NCBI RefSeq assembly: GCF_003369915.1
Contig: NC_046676.1
Location: 7,781,501-7,845,500 of the forward strand
DNA from: Drosophila miranda
Lineage: Eukaryota; Arthropoda; Insecta; Diptera; Drosophilidae
Length of the DNA: 64,000 nucleotides
Reading direction: 5' to 3'
A program made the position numbers and the translations under genes. Of the stretch, positions 51,514-63,717 are shown one piece after another; position 1 is the stretch's first letter, and every line of letters starts with the position of its first letter. The notes beneath the pieces were generated by a model that saw only the letters and a program-made list of their open reading frames with translations, was not told the DNA's origin and ran no database searches.

Positions 51514-54407
51514 TTACTTCAAATTCAGGGTTCTAGGTTTTGTGTTAACGTCGTGCAAGCTAACTACGTTATAGGCAGAGACGCATGGTTCAAGTTTGTG
51601 TTTAAATATATCGTTTTCCGATTTTGAAGAGCATATTTGTTTTCCTGTCTCAGTGTGGCTCGCAGCAGGAAGCGATAATCTCAGTTCATGATTACTGATT
51701 GAGGAATTCAATTGAAATTGCTTCGCATAAAGTGTTTCCATCTTATTGTGCTTATCTGTGGCATAGACAGAACCAAAAATACTTACTCAATAAAATACAA
51801 AAATTAATAGGCATTGCATCGCTTACCTTCATTATTTTTCCATAGTTTTATGCCTGTTTTTTGTGTTGCCGTCAGCTTTGTGTCCTCGTCTGGCCCGCCT
51901 ATGGAGCAGTCTTCAATATGGGAGAAGCTCTCCTGCGGCGAAATGGTTGACAACACTGATGTGCTGGAGTAGTAGCCCATGAAATGAGTGTCGGGTTCTG
52001 CCTCATGCGCCTTGCACGGAACAATCCATGAAAAATTAAAGAGCGAAGAATTGACTTCTTGCGTGAGCCAAGGATCGTTTACTAGCTGCAGCATTGTGCA
52101 GCGGTATTTGGGATCTTTGTTCAGCATGGACGTCAAAAGACGACTCAGCTGCTCCGATACCATCTTTGGTATTTGGACTTCTGCCTTTACAGTATCTTCG
52201 ACGTCGATAAATGGGTTCTCGAAAAACATTAAGACGTACAGAGTGACGCCGAGGGCCCACATTTCAAGCTCGGGACCGACATATCTATTGCCAGCCAGGA
52301 CTTCGGGACTGCAGTACTCGGTCGTGCCATAAAACGTTGAAAAGTATTTGCCTTCTTCCATGAATGTCGCTGAACCGAAATCTATTAGCTTTATGTTAAA
52401 ATGATGATCAATGATTATATTCTCGTCCTTTATATCACGATGGAGTATTTTCTGCTCATGCAAATAATAGACGGCATCCGCAATTTGCCGGAAAATATAG
52501 CTTCCCAACTTCTCCTCCATTAAAGGCCGTCGTTCAATGAACGTCCATAGGTCCATTCCCGAACCGTGTTTCTCCATCACCAGCTGGTAGAATAAATCGT
52601 TCTCAAAAACATCTAGCACCGATACTATATTCTTGTGATCTAAGGTCTGCAGGAGGTGGATCTCGATAGGAACTTCCTTGCCATCCCGGTTCTTAATCAT
52701 AAATTGAGGGCAAAGTTTCTCCTTCAAAATAAACTTTGTTATAACCAATAGCCGATCAGTGTTCCGAAAAGCCATATTAACATAGCCGTAAGCTCCCTTG
52801 CCAATTTGCCGGATCGAAGTGTAGTGCTTGCTATAGTCCCCCGAGTACAGCTCGTCTTCGTACTTGGACATCAATGAGAGAGAGTTTGGTCTGCTGGAAT
52901 TCTGAGCAGCTGTTGTCTTAATAACTTGCCCCAGGGACTGCTCGATAGTGCTTGCCATGCTGTTGAATGTTGATGTGAGATTGGCATAGTTGTACTTGTC
53001 GCTCTCTAAGCGATTGGAGGGGTCTCGACACACCCAAATGCAATACACTCGGCGGGAGCAGGGCAACACATGGAGCAATACCGAGTACACAACGTCTATG
53101 ACAGTGCCATCAGCGTGAATCGCCTCTCCCAGAAAGTTTCCATTAATCGAACTGAGTAGCCTCGTGGCTGGATTACTGCTTGAAGCATCACAAGCCTCTA
53201 TAGATTGGGACTTCACCTTGTCCAAGCTCATTTCATTTAGGTGGGATAGCGACTCTTCATACTCGTCAGAGGCGAACTTTTTCGAGGGATTCACTGGTGT
53301 CAAAATGTCGTCTATTGTAATGTCTTCGGGTGGTCGAATATCGGAAATCATGTCGCTGTTACCCTCCTGGTTACAGCTTAAGTGGGTTCCGCCATTCAGT
53401 CCCACGTCGTTGAGAGAATGATCACTTGCAGGTGGGATTGCGGACAGTTTTTTACAAGATTGAAGTGAGGACTCGTTATCAACGATAAACGGATCTGTAT
53501 CGGGCTCCCAATCATTGCTGGTAATGGATGTATTCGAGACGTTTGGGCTTTTATCTTCGCGGAAATCTTTGCCGAAGTTAGGTAAAATTGAAGATATATG
53601 CATTTTTGTTATTTTTTCCTGGCCGTATCCGAACATCAACACAGAGAACGGCTGATTGCAAGTCTGAACGTTGCCTATTTCATCTACCACAATAAGCCCA
53701 CTCAGATTTTGGAAAACCCACACGGTTATGTTGAAGCACGTATTGCAGGAATGCGTTGTTGAAGAACCAATCGCTTCCGGTGTAGTTATAAGCAAGCAGA
53801 GCGGAAATTTAACATTGTCTGTGGTGCGTCCTGTGGCTCTCTGCTTGCGCAGGCTCTTCGATATCTCTCTACTGTCCGGATCTGGGAGTTTTATGAAGGG
53901 TATTAGTGTTGTAATGTTCACTCCAACGACGTCTTCGGTGGAGTAATAAAGGAATATTGTCGCAGTGGCAGAGTCGGCCATTGTTATCGCACCGAAGCGG
54001 TCAATGCCTATTTGGCAAATGTGTCTCTGAACCGGCTCGGCGACAGCTATGTTCCGTCCTTCGTTGTCTATTTGTCGAATCCAGAGCGAGACCAATATCT
54101 TAGTGCTCTGTTTTGTCTTCATTTCTATCACTTTGCCACTGAGCAGGACAACTCTTCCCTCATCGACATCAATCTGCATTTCCGCCAATGACGAAATGTG
54201 ACTTTCCGTTTTACAATTTAGTAAATCAAAAAAGCTTTTGTTCCGTAACTCCTGCGACGTATATCCCAACAAGTGGCATGCTTTATTGTTAACAATGAAG
54301 ATCTGTCCGTTATTTGAGTCTATCGTAAATATCGCCTTATTCGGGTTTATCCCCTTCGACGAATGTAAGTTGGGAGGCGGCATATTAAAGGCGTTTGGAT
54401 CCATCAT
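51514..54407 (-). CDS. Pask: PAS domain-containing serine/threonine kinase
   Basis: Two coding exons on the minus strand, 54407-51827 and 51755-51514, giving 940 residues with the join in phase 1. If the 71-base intron is kept, the frame ends eight codons later at 51804, giving 867 residues. The N-terminus has a PAS domain (about 22-130, FTIDSNNGQIFIVNNKACHLLGY) and a second PAS-like region with GLIVVDEIGNVQTCNQP. A disordered acidic linker follows, and then the kinase domain (about 526-780): IGKGAYGYVNMA, HRDIKDEN near residue 656 and IDFGSATF near 677, all catalytic residues present. The activation segment STFYGTTEYCSPEVL needs no phosphorylation in the human enzyme. PASK links nutrient state to glycogen and lipid metabolism. 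A 5'UTR acceptor lies at 54458. Confidence 0.94.
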
Positions 54408-55057
54408 ATTTAAAATACTCGATGTGTCTTGATAAGAGCGGGAACAAGTGCTTTCGCCTGAAATACATATAATTTGCCACTAATTAAAAGAAATCCGCAT
54501 TTTCTGCAAATAATATATCATTCAGCTACTATTAGCTGTTACTTGCTTAATTTTGTTGACAAAAAACTGATTGACATTCTATTGAAGAATATATAGTAAA
54601 CGCTTTTAACCTTTTTTATATGTTTAATTCTTAATGGCAAAATCAAAACAAATCCATAGCTACACCAGGGTCAATATATGGACTGGGTTTATGGGGGCAT
54701 ACCATTAGTAGGTTCCACCATGCCGCATTGATCCGCCATTTATAGTAAAATATTTTCCAGCTCAGCTTGTGCAATCTTATAATTTGAAGCAGCCTACAAT
54801 AATATAAAAAAATAAGACACTCAAAACATGGGAACGAAACCGTGTTTATCACAAAAATCAATTGGTTGGCGCATGCGAACAAACATTTTCATAATGTTAC
54901 TGCCATTCAAATTGGATACGGTCTCACTTGCACATTTTTTAATGAAATTTTATTTCTTTTAAGAATATTAAGCATAAAATAACGAGCAAATTACGCTGTG
55001 GCATTTTTAAAAATAAATCATATGTTCAGGGCGGTTTGTGGATATTTCCAGCACTGT
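54408..55057. other. Divergent intergenic region, Pask to Phm
   Basis: Holds the Pask 5'UTR exon (from 54457 leftward), an intron, and AT-rich sequence. A minus-strand open frame at 54643-54882 has no recognisable domain and is not supported as a gene. Confidence 0.4.
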
Positions 55058-55086
55058 TATCGATATTTGGGTTTTAAACATCGATA
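55058..55086. promoter_or_regulatory. DRE pair at the Phm/Pask promoter
   Basis: A perfect TATCGATA (55058-55065) and an inverted partial copy CATCGATAG (about 55079-55087) lie 200 bases upstream of the Phm start and 650 bases from Pask. Closely paired DRE half-sites are typical of DREF/BEAF-32 bound divergent promoters. Confidence 0.55.
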
Positions 55087-55260
55087 GCAACCTTCACATA
55101 TACTAAGCTGGGCCTACGTGTGTAAAATGTATCTCACAAATACACAGAACTAAAACCTAGGCAAACGAAACGAGCAGAACAGTTCTTCCACGTAGATTCT
55201 TTGTTTTAATTTCCTTAATTAATATTAAAATAGAATATAAACACATAAAAGGACGCAAAA

Positions 55261-58200
55261 ATGGCTCGAAAGATTGGAATCTCAATGCCCTGTTGCTACA
55301 TTTTGCTAGTCAATTTAATAAGTGTGTACAGCCTGGTGGACCAGGGGATGTACCGAAGGAATAGTTATGAATCCGCAACAGGCTCCACAGGATCTTTCCC
55401 CTTCCTGATGCCCTTGGTTTCACCGAAAACTGTGAGTAGTAGTACAGCGGAAATTAATTTTTTTTCAAGTGTCATATGGTTTGTGCCAAATACCCGTTTT
55501 CACAAAAGTACGATTACATGTGCCTGTATGTATGTATGTATAACAATCTACAGATGCTCCGCAAAAAATCCAATAGCAATAATATTATGTACAAATGAAT
55601 AAGTTATACGGGGACACTGTTCCATATGGTTGGTTACTGTTTTATTTCTGTGTAGATACACACAAATAGACTTTGCCATATGGGATGCATTGAAACCTGT
55701 AGATTGCGATTTGCCCTAGGACACGGCCTGCAAGTTGCGCGGTGCTCTGTAGATAGATACATAAATACATATGTACATACAAAAAAATATATGCGTGGGG
55801 GAAATACGTTTAATAATATACACTTTGCACTTGCAAGCACCCTCGAGTATGCATATTGTTTCAAAATAACTAATCTAAAATTATTTTGTTTGTTTTTTTC
55901 TGTACGACTAATTACTAACATATAGCCGGATTTGTACTTGTGCACTCCAATAAAAGTCGATCCAACTACCACATACTATATTGGTACGTCAAAAAGTCAT
56001 AGAAGCTTTCCATTAAACATTTTGTAATTTCATTGTTTTTCTAAAGTTGGATTTAATCCGAATGCAACCATGAACACGGCTCATCACATGCTTCTGTACG
56101 GGTGTGGCGAGCCAGGAACAACCAAAAGCACTTGGTGAGTTTTTTTCAATATACTTATACAACCAATAGCATAACGTATGTATTTTCTCTGAAACAGGAA
56201 CTGCGGAGAAATGGCCCAAGCAACGGCTGAGGAAAAGGCCAGCCCCTGCGGACCTCGTTCTCACTCTCAGGTAAATGTGAAAATCCTTCGATTGGGAACC
56301 AGTAGTGTGATAGAAGCTAACAAAATCCTTTTTAACAGTTTAAATTTGAGTACAATTTAATTTGTAATTTGATTTCGGGTGGGTTCTCCACTGCACTTTA
56401 GGCAGAACGGGTTTCCGTTCTCGATATTGAAGTTATCAGTGGCAATACGCTCTCCGCAGTTAAAGCACTCGAAGCAACGAGGGTGCCATTTCGTGTTCAA
56501 GGCGACTATGGCTTTCTTGTCGATGGGCTCTCCACAGCCGGCGCAACGGGACGAAAAGGCTTTCCGGAAGTCATTCTTACAGAACAGATACCCGTTGACT
56601 TCGAAGAACGTCGAAGTCAACAGGTTTTGACAGCACCCGACGCACTTAAAACACTCTTCGTGCCACTTGCGTCCAACCGCAGCAATGGCACGCTCCAGAA
56701 TAAGAGAGCCGCAGACATAGCACCTAGTGGCATGCTTTTTCAGAAAGCACTCGTTGCAAACCAGCTCGTTTTTCAGAAGCTTAAACTCCGACATTCCTAT
56801 GGGCTTCTCACACTCCGTACATGTGAAGTGCTCCGGATGGTACGACTTGCCAGAGCTGCATATTGCCTGGTCGTCGATTTCTTTATCGCACTTGCAGCAG
56901 ATCGTAGGGGCCATATTTCAAATACCTATGTGGTAGCCTCTAAACTACATATAACATATATAACAATATATATATGTATGGCTAAATTCTTGGTCAAAAA
57001 CTTACAGATTCAAAATTTGCAATGTCCAAAGGGGATTTAGAATCAAAACAATACTAATTCCTTACTATAAAAATACGTAAATAAAACTAAATATAACTCA
57101 TTCTGATAGATACTACTACGATAGTGATTCCATTACATTTTTAATACGTAAATGGTTTACTGTGTTCAAGGCAAAAGCTGTAATGTAACCAGTCCTTGAC
57201 TTTAACCTCGTAAGCAAATGCCTACATATGTACATACATACATATGCAGACGTTTTGTTCTGGTTAACTGATTACACTGTGCGGGATAGCTACATATACA
57301 GTAGATTCGAGGTTGCTCGTGGCTTACTATTAATTGTGCACATTTCTAAAGTGCCTACCAAATTAATGTGTGTATGGTATATATTTGTTCTCAACTTAGA
57401 TCCTATATGCATGGGCGAGAGATGCCCAAAAGGTAAGTTTGCCTGCGGGTGTTGGCTTTAAGGTTGGCAAGGACTCGCCAACCAAGTATTTGGTACTGCA
57501 AGTGCACTACGCTCACGTTGACAGATTCAAGGGTGAGTAAACAACAAGTTTCCTCATTGGGAGGGTGGTACTCGTACGAGTAAAACGAGTTTTTGTTTTG
57601 GTTTCCAGATGGTTCCACCGATGACTCTGGCGTGTTCCTAGACTACACAGAAAAGCCGTAAGTCTGCTCTTCCATTTTAAGCGATTGCATTAGGGTCTTA
57701 CACACTTTCTCAACAGCCTTCAAAAGTTAGCTGGCACACTATTATTGGGCACAGACGGAATGATTCCCGCAATGAAAACAGAGCACATGGAATCAGCTTG
57801 CGAAATAACTGAGAATAAAGTACTATTTCCATTTGCCTATCGTGTGCACACTCATGAAATGGGAAAGGTTGTGGCTGGATATAGAGTGCGATCGAATAGC
57901 GAGGGAATTCAAGAATGGGTTCAACTTGGAAAGCGGGATCCGCTTACGCCTCAGATGTTTTACAATGTCACGAACACCGAACCCATTTTGAGCGGCGATC
58001 AGCTCGCCATGAGGTGTACCATCAAAAATACCCGTCATCGGATAACTAAAATTGGGTATGTACATCATATCTATCGTGCACGCACTCGTGTGCCGTTTCT
58101 ACCGCCAGGAACTACATTTTCGTGTCCTTTGCAGCCCCACCAACGAAGATGAAATGTGCAATTTTTACCTTATGTACTATGTGGACCATGGGGAGACTCT

Positions 58201-58303
58201 GGACATGAAATATTGCTTCAGCCAAGGTCCCCCCTACTATTACTGGTCCAATCCCGACACCGGCCTACACAATATCCCACATATCGAAGCGAGCACCTTG
58301 TAA
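55261..58303 (+). CDS. Phm: Peptidylglycine alpha-hydroxylating monooxygenase (PHM)
   Basis: Eight exons: 55261-55431, 55926-55983, 56047-56134, 56198-56270, 57400-57532, 57609-57657, 57717-58055 and 58135-58303, giving 359 residues with closed phases. A signal peptide (about 8-24) and a short propeptide-like stretch lead to the copper monooxygenase. CuA ligands sit in NTAHHMLLYGC and VLQVHYAHV. CuB ligands sit in VHTHEMG (HxH) and NEDEMCNFYLMYY (Met). Conserved disulfide cysteines and the CTPIKVDP block are present. It hydroxylates the glycine alpha carbon of peptides in secretory granules, using copper, O2 and ascorbate. This is the first step of C-terminal amidation. In flies the lyase (PAL) step is on a separate gene, and no PAL domain follows here, as expected. 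Intron 4 (56271-57399) holds an antisense LIM gene. Confidence 0.96.
56357..56914 (-). CDS. Three-LIM-domain protein nested in a Phm intron
   Basis: Single-exon CDS of 185 residues, entirely inside intron 4 of Phm and on the opposite strand. It has three LIM domains back to back and nothing else: about 6-57 (CCKC...H...CTEC...CNEC), 65-115 (CYVC...H...CVGC...CKND) and 124-176 (CAGC...H...CFNC...CLKC). Each has the double zinc-finger pattern. The style (GRKWHEECFKC, TKWHPRCFECFNCG) is of the paxillin/PINCH/LIMPETin group. LIM domains bind proteins, often at the cytoskeleton; no catalytic or DNA-binding domain is present. The start ATG is directly before the first LIM. Upstream coding exons cannot be excluded, but none is evident. 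Confidence 0.88.
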   Translation of the reverse strand: MAPTICCKCDKEIDDQAICSSGKSYHPEHFTCTECEKPIGMSEFKLLKNELVCNECFLKKHATRCYVCGSLILERAIAAVGRKWHEECFKCVGCCQNLLTSTFFEVNGYLFCKNDFRKAFSSRCAGCGEPIDKKAIVALNTKWHPRCFECFNCGERIATDNFNIENGNPFCLKCSGEPTRNQITN

Positions 58304-58831
58304 TTTGGATAAACTCTCATGCTGTGGAATGTGCAAAATTGAAATTAAAGTATACTAATTTATTATCGAAATTATTTCTATCGTGTAACCCCCCAAATGA
58401 TCATAGTTTAATGTCATAGTGTACTCTATTATGTTGGATGTTTCTTGTTGATTGATCTGTGCCGTGCCACCAATGATTGATGTAAAATATATATACGTGT
58501 AAATAAACATATGTAGATACTTCGCAAAACAAAACGATTCTTTTCTCTTCTTTATTTTTAGTTCTTTGAGAGCTAGCTATTATACGGTTCTTCGATTACC
58601 TCCAGTGTTTAGATCCCGAACATACGGTCTCTAAACAAAACTTCAAGGAAAGGAAAGAGCGCTCCGGTATAAATATTTTCAATGCAAAGCATTTTATTCT
58701 TTTTTTTTTATGTATATAATCGTATATATAGAATTTATGGAATATATATATATATATATGTATAATTTGGTGTAAAATTACAAACGTATAATTATATTAG
58801 TTATAAATTACACAAAACTTAAAGGTATTTC
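58304..58831. other. Convergent 3' region between Phm and Sox14
   Basis: About 530 AT-rich bases. It includes an AATAAA near 58502 for Phm and a (TA)n run at about 58743-58760 on the Sox14 3'UTR side. No gene was seen. Confidence 0.45.
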
Positions 58832-61800
58832 TCACATTTTATAATAACTTTCAAACTCATATTTGTTAGTGTTAAACTCTAAATGACTACCAGTAGGCTG
58901 AAGGGGTAAATCCTCAGATGTGTAAGCTAGGAGAGCTCCGTTGTTATCATGTGCGGTGTAGTTGAGATCATTGTTTGTTTCAATTACATTTCCGGTGTAG
59001 TCTTGGGTTATATATGTACATGGGTGTGAACCCATAGCATCTGATTCAACGAAACTATTACTTATGCTGCTGAAGACGAATTGTGGCGAATGTGAGGCGG
59101 TCAGTATGCTGCACTCGCTGTCTTCAGCCGCCGTCGGAATCGGATTGAAATCGTCATTTTGGAATGTATGCCCGCCATCTCCCCCTCCCCCATATAGACG
59201 AGTGCTGTTGTGTATCTCGATGTTCATCGTAACAGTTTGCGGTTGAACTTGATGGGAGGACGAGTTGTCGCCACCAGCGCAGTCTTCCACAAAACACTCG
59301 GAAGTGTCAGGCACATACGGAGGTATTTGATGGCTGGCCGAATGCAAGTTGGCATCATTTAAAATGTTGTCTTCAATAATATTGTGGCAATCCGAGAAGT
59401 TCGTATGGGAACTGTTGTTGGTTCCATTGTTATTGACAGAGTTCACATCTAACAAGGATTCGTCACAGAATGGCAAATACTTCTGGACATCTTCGGAGAA
59501 CTCCTCCGTGGCATTCAGCGGACCTATATCGGATAGATTCTCCATCAGCCCTGCGGCTGGATCCGACTGATTGTGGTGGCTATTGGACGAAGAGTTCACC
59601 TCCAACTGGGAGTCCTCGTTGTCGGTGGAGTTTGCAAAAAATGAGTAATACTTGTAAACATCTTCGGTTAAATTCTCTCGTGGATTGGGGGAAAGATTTT
59701 CCATTTGACCTGCATTTAGGTCTGAGTGTAGTTTTAGATCGCAATCAGCATTGCTATTCGTGTTCAGAGGTAAATATTCAGATGATTGATAGCTTAAAAG
59801 ATTATCGGTTGATGGTAACATAATATCAACGGCATTATTGTGCTGTTGCTCTATCGGAGCTTTTACATTTACATTGTATTTAGGTTTCGAAGTATCACCC
59901 GTGTCATTATTTCTTATACGTTTCGAAACTGAACCAGTTTGACATGTAGAGGTAGATCTTTTGCTTTTCCGGCCGGCAGTGGGGGTTCCATTAATTGCAA
60001 TAGTGGACAAAGTGCTATTCTGTGTGTCATTTTTAACTTCGCTTCCATCCGCATCCTGATTCTGCTTTAGCGCTCCCGGAGATCTCGACTGCTTCTTTTG
60101 TGGCTTGTACTTGTAGTTAGGATACTCGATCAAGTGCAGCTTCCTGAGCTTCTCTGCCTCGGCTATGTAGGGCTGCTTGTCTTCTTTGCTCAGGAGCTGC
60201 CATCGTCTACCCAATTCTTTGGATATCTCGGCGTTATGCAAGTCTGGCGTTCGCTCACAAATCTTCCGACGCTCCATTTGACTCCACACCATGAATGCAT
60301 TCATGGGTCTCTTGATATGGCCGGGAGAATGTTTCTTCGTCTGGAATAAAAGAACAGGTGAAACAATCATCAGCGAGCGTTAAAGAATTAATCTTTCAAT
60401 TAAAAAAGATTTACTTATACGCAGTAAGAGTGAAGGGGAAACTGAACAATCATTAGTGTTTTAACTGTGAAACCAGATAGTATTAGGATCATCGTAGAAC
60501 TTAATCGCTGATGTTGATTCCGGAATGATAATTCAATTTCAATAAGTTTCCCGAATAAGTTTTAAGTGTATGCAATCGCGGAATTGAAAGCACACCTCGA
60601 ATGGATACATCTATAATATATGTAAAACACTCTGTTCGTGTTGTTTTTATACGAAAACACATTTCCCTATTATAAATTCATTTATATACTTATGGACGTA
60701 CATACATATATACATATGAGTGTTCATTCCATATTAACGTTCCACAGATAAAGAGTTAGGAAATACAAATTCACACCAAGCGAAAGCACTGACTGCACGC
60801 ACACTTGCACGGATATATGGTACGTACCGTATATCTGTGTAGCCTACATATATGCATTTTGTGTATTGCCTTGTCTATGTTCGTTTGTATGCATTTGTAT
60901 CTGTACGAAAAATACGTATTCGCAGCGTTTGAAGTTCAATGTCCCTCGCCAAGGTTAATAAAACGCTCCTAAAAACGAAATATGTATGTATCTGTATCTG
61001 TATCTGTTCGAGTATACTTGTGTATATTCACATTCGATTATTAAGATACACAGACAAGTGCACGAATGTACTCGCATGCATTCAATTAATAAGCAATTCC
61101 GCCGCTGCTTCCTGGTTATGCTTTTGTGCACTTAATCCTTTAAATCATCAGACAGATCGAACGAAATCACAAACAGAACAGTGTCGTGTCTGGGGAACAC
61201 AGGAACGCAGGAACGCAGGAACGCAGGAACTCGACAACCATTTGGAATAGGTCATCGCTGTGACGCGCCGCCCTCAACGTATGGCCGGCCAACGCCAGAG
61301 GAGAGAACATGGCCAATGTGAATAACCGTTTTATTCACACAAAAGAGAGACGGCAAAAACTACCTATTAATAGCGTTAACTTCGACCTTGCAGCAGTTCG
61401 TGTACCTCGTAAAGTTCATCCACACGATACCCTTGGCAGTAACGACGCCTGAGCAGGGAGCAGCAAGCAGTCAGCGGTGAGCAGTGAGCAGTGAGCAGAC
61501 TTTCCGCCGAAACGAGTGATGGAAGCCGAAGAGAGCTGGGCACCGACGGTGGGCTGGATGTGATGCGATGCTCCAACGGCCATTGCCATCGCCGTGGCTG
61601 TTGCTTTTGCTTTTGGTGTTGCTGTTGTTGTTGCTGTTGCCTTTGCCCTCGCCACAAGTCTGCTCCAATACTCACTCTCAATGTCGCGTCAGACAGTTCA
61701 AGTCTAATAAGCAGCCGACTCTCGTAGATCTACACACACACACGCACACCACATAACACAGACAGTGCACACAGATACACGCAAACATAAACAGAAGTTG

Positions 61801-63717
61801 ACTGTGCAGACACCCGCATCCGTAAGATACTCGTACATTTGTACGTATGTATGCGTACACTCGAATAAGTAAAAGTGATGAAATGGGGCTGGGAGGGCTG
61901 TTCGTTGGCTTTCGATTTTAACTGTTCTTCGCTCGGGCGGCTGTGGGCGGAGGGCCACTCCTGCTGCACGCTTAGAGCCAAAGGTCATCCAGTCCAAATA
62001 CTCACACACTTACAGGCCACATTAAATGCATATACAATATTTTTGCAATAAAGATACAAATGTACTATAAACAGAAGTCAACGACGTCTCACTAAATACA
62101 TGTGTCCTTATGTGCGTCTTGTGTGTGTACAATATACATATGTATGTATGTACATATATCTACGTATAGTAAGTAATACGCAATTGAGTTTGGCGTTCGT
62201 GACGCTGCTTCTGCTGCTGCTGCTGGCGGAGCCATTGCCTCCACTCCCCCGAGTCCGCACTAATAACCGTAAAAAACAAACTGCTAAGCAAGGTCAATGC
62301 ACCAAATGTTCTATGAGTTTGTACGCGTACGTCTGTATGTATATGTGCACACAATCGGACATTCCATTTCATTGCTAATATTATATATTCTTCACATGTA
62401 CATATGTACATATGTACATGTATATTTCAAATTGCATTTGGAGTCCCTAACAAGATGTTCTAGATATGTTCTAGAAACGATGCTGGGTGATGATCAGGTC
62501 AATCGGATTTTGATCACGTTTACCCCTACCATATCAAGTTTTTGATCAGCATTGAAGTGACGCTGCTATCATATGACACGAGTTTCGGTATCGGTCAGAG
62601 TGCAGTATCATGATTGGTACTCTTAATCACCTACTATTCGTGTGTACTGCACACAAATGCATATAAAGAAAGACATACACTCTCGCATGTACATACGTAC
62701 GTATTTCCTACACGACAAATGCAAGTGAGTCATCATTAAGGGAAGCGAATCGCGGGTACAACCGCCCCGTAAAAATATGCATGGGTGCAAAAAATAAATA
62801 AAAGAAACTGCATTTCCACTGAATCCATGGATGGTAGCACTATCCATGTCTAGGGATACATCAGAAGGGTATTCGGTCATGATCGATACATACATACATA
62901 CATATCGTCCGCTGAAACTAGTATTTCATCATAAGAGCACACAGCTGCATCCAGCCATGCATCAAAAGTTAAATAAATACCATGATATTGGTACGCATTC
63001 GTATACATATTCGGTTACTAATCTTGCTTAATTGTTCTGCCATATTTGTGTTTGTAAACAAAGAAATAATCGCAAGAGAAATAGAATCTAATCTACAGGA
63101 AATCTTATCAGTCAAACTTTTTGTTGACCTGTCCAGTCTGGAAAAATAATTAGCACACACAAGTAAAATACGAGTATAAATGTAGGCATTTTTCCCAAAA
63201 ATATCTGCAAAATTTTGTTAGGGCTTATCTATGTGAGTGTTCAGTTTCCCCATAAGAGCCGATAAGGAGTGCATCATTAACTTACTTGAGTTGCATCTGA
63301 ATACGGGGTACTGGAATTGACAGGCACCCGTGCCGAACCAAATACCACATCGGCGTCGAGGACTATGACTGTCATTTTGGGAGTGCCCTGTGCTGGAGAT
63401 CTTTCGTTGTCCATGCTGGATCTGGATCTGGATCTGGATGTGGGTGTGGGGGGGTTCGGTGCAGCTGCAGCTGCAGCAACAGGCGAGGGCACAGGCACAG
63501 GCAGAGTCCCAGCCACAGCCGTCGTCGAATGAGTAATAGCTTGCTCGCTTTGTGTTTTACTTGTTGGTGTCCGTATCCGTTTCCGTATCGGTTGAGTTGG
63601 GGCTGGGTTTATTGGGGTGGTTGCAATACTAATAGCAGGCCCGTTGGTAAGCGAATCGGTATCCGTATCGGTGTTGGTGTTGGTATCAAGAGTTCCCTGA
63701 GTTGGCTCAGCTATCAT
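58832..63717 (-). CDS. Sox14: Sox14, group C SOX transcription factor
   Basis: Two coding exons on the minus strand, 63717-63286 and 60340-58832, with a phase 0 join across a 2,945-base intron, giving 646 residues. Exon 1 encodes a disordered Thr/Pro/Ala/Ser-rich N-terminus (TNTDTDTD and repeated TP/SRS strings). Exon 2 starts with [20 protein letters not shown], the opening of the HMG box (about residues 150-222). The box runs through the minor-groove contacts to [10 protein letters not shown] long acidic Asn/Ser-rich activation region follows, ending [11 protein letters not shown], typical of SoxC proteins. In melanogaster Sox14 is directly induced by ecdysone receptor and drives Mical-dependent dendrite pruning and metamorphosis. 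The alternative in-frame ATG just before the HMG box (60370) lies in intron sequence and is not used in this model. Confidence 0.94.
60341..63285 (-). other. Sox14 intron, rich in simple repeats
   Basis: 2,945 bases. It holds an octamer array (CAGGAACG units) at about 61198-61230 and a GAGCAGT heptamer array at 61474-61497. Trinucleotide GCTGTT/GCTGCT runs lie at 61600-61640 and 62205-62228, CA repeats at 61733-61750, ATGT repeats at 62140-62160, and a perfect 28-base palindrome at 62394-62421. No exon or transposon was recognised. Open frames here are all low-complexity. Confidence 0.55.

Noticed and set aside
60341-60370. ATG upstream of the Sox14 HMG box as the true start
   Set aside because: The ten codons before TTCCAG|ACG are intron sequence ending in a consensus acceptor, and exon 1 at 63717-63286 joins in phase with Sox-like N-terminal composition.
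61568-61756. Leucine-rich open frame and its overlapping frames in the Sox14 intron
   Set aside because: Product of CTG/TTG simple repeats read in three frames; no real protein character.
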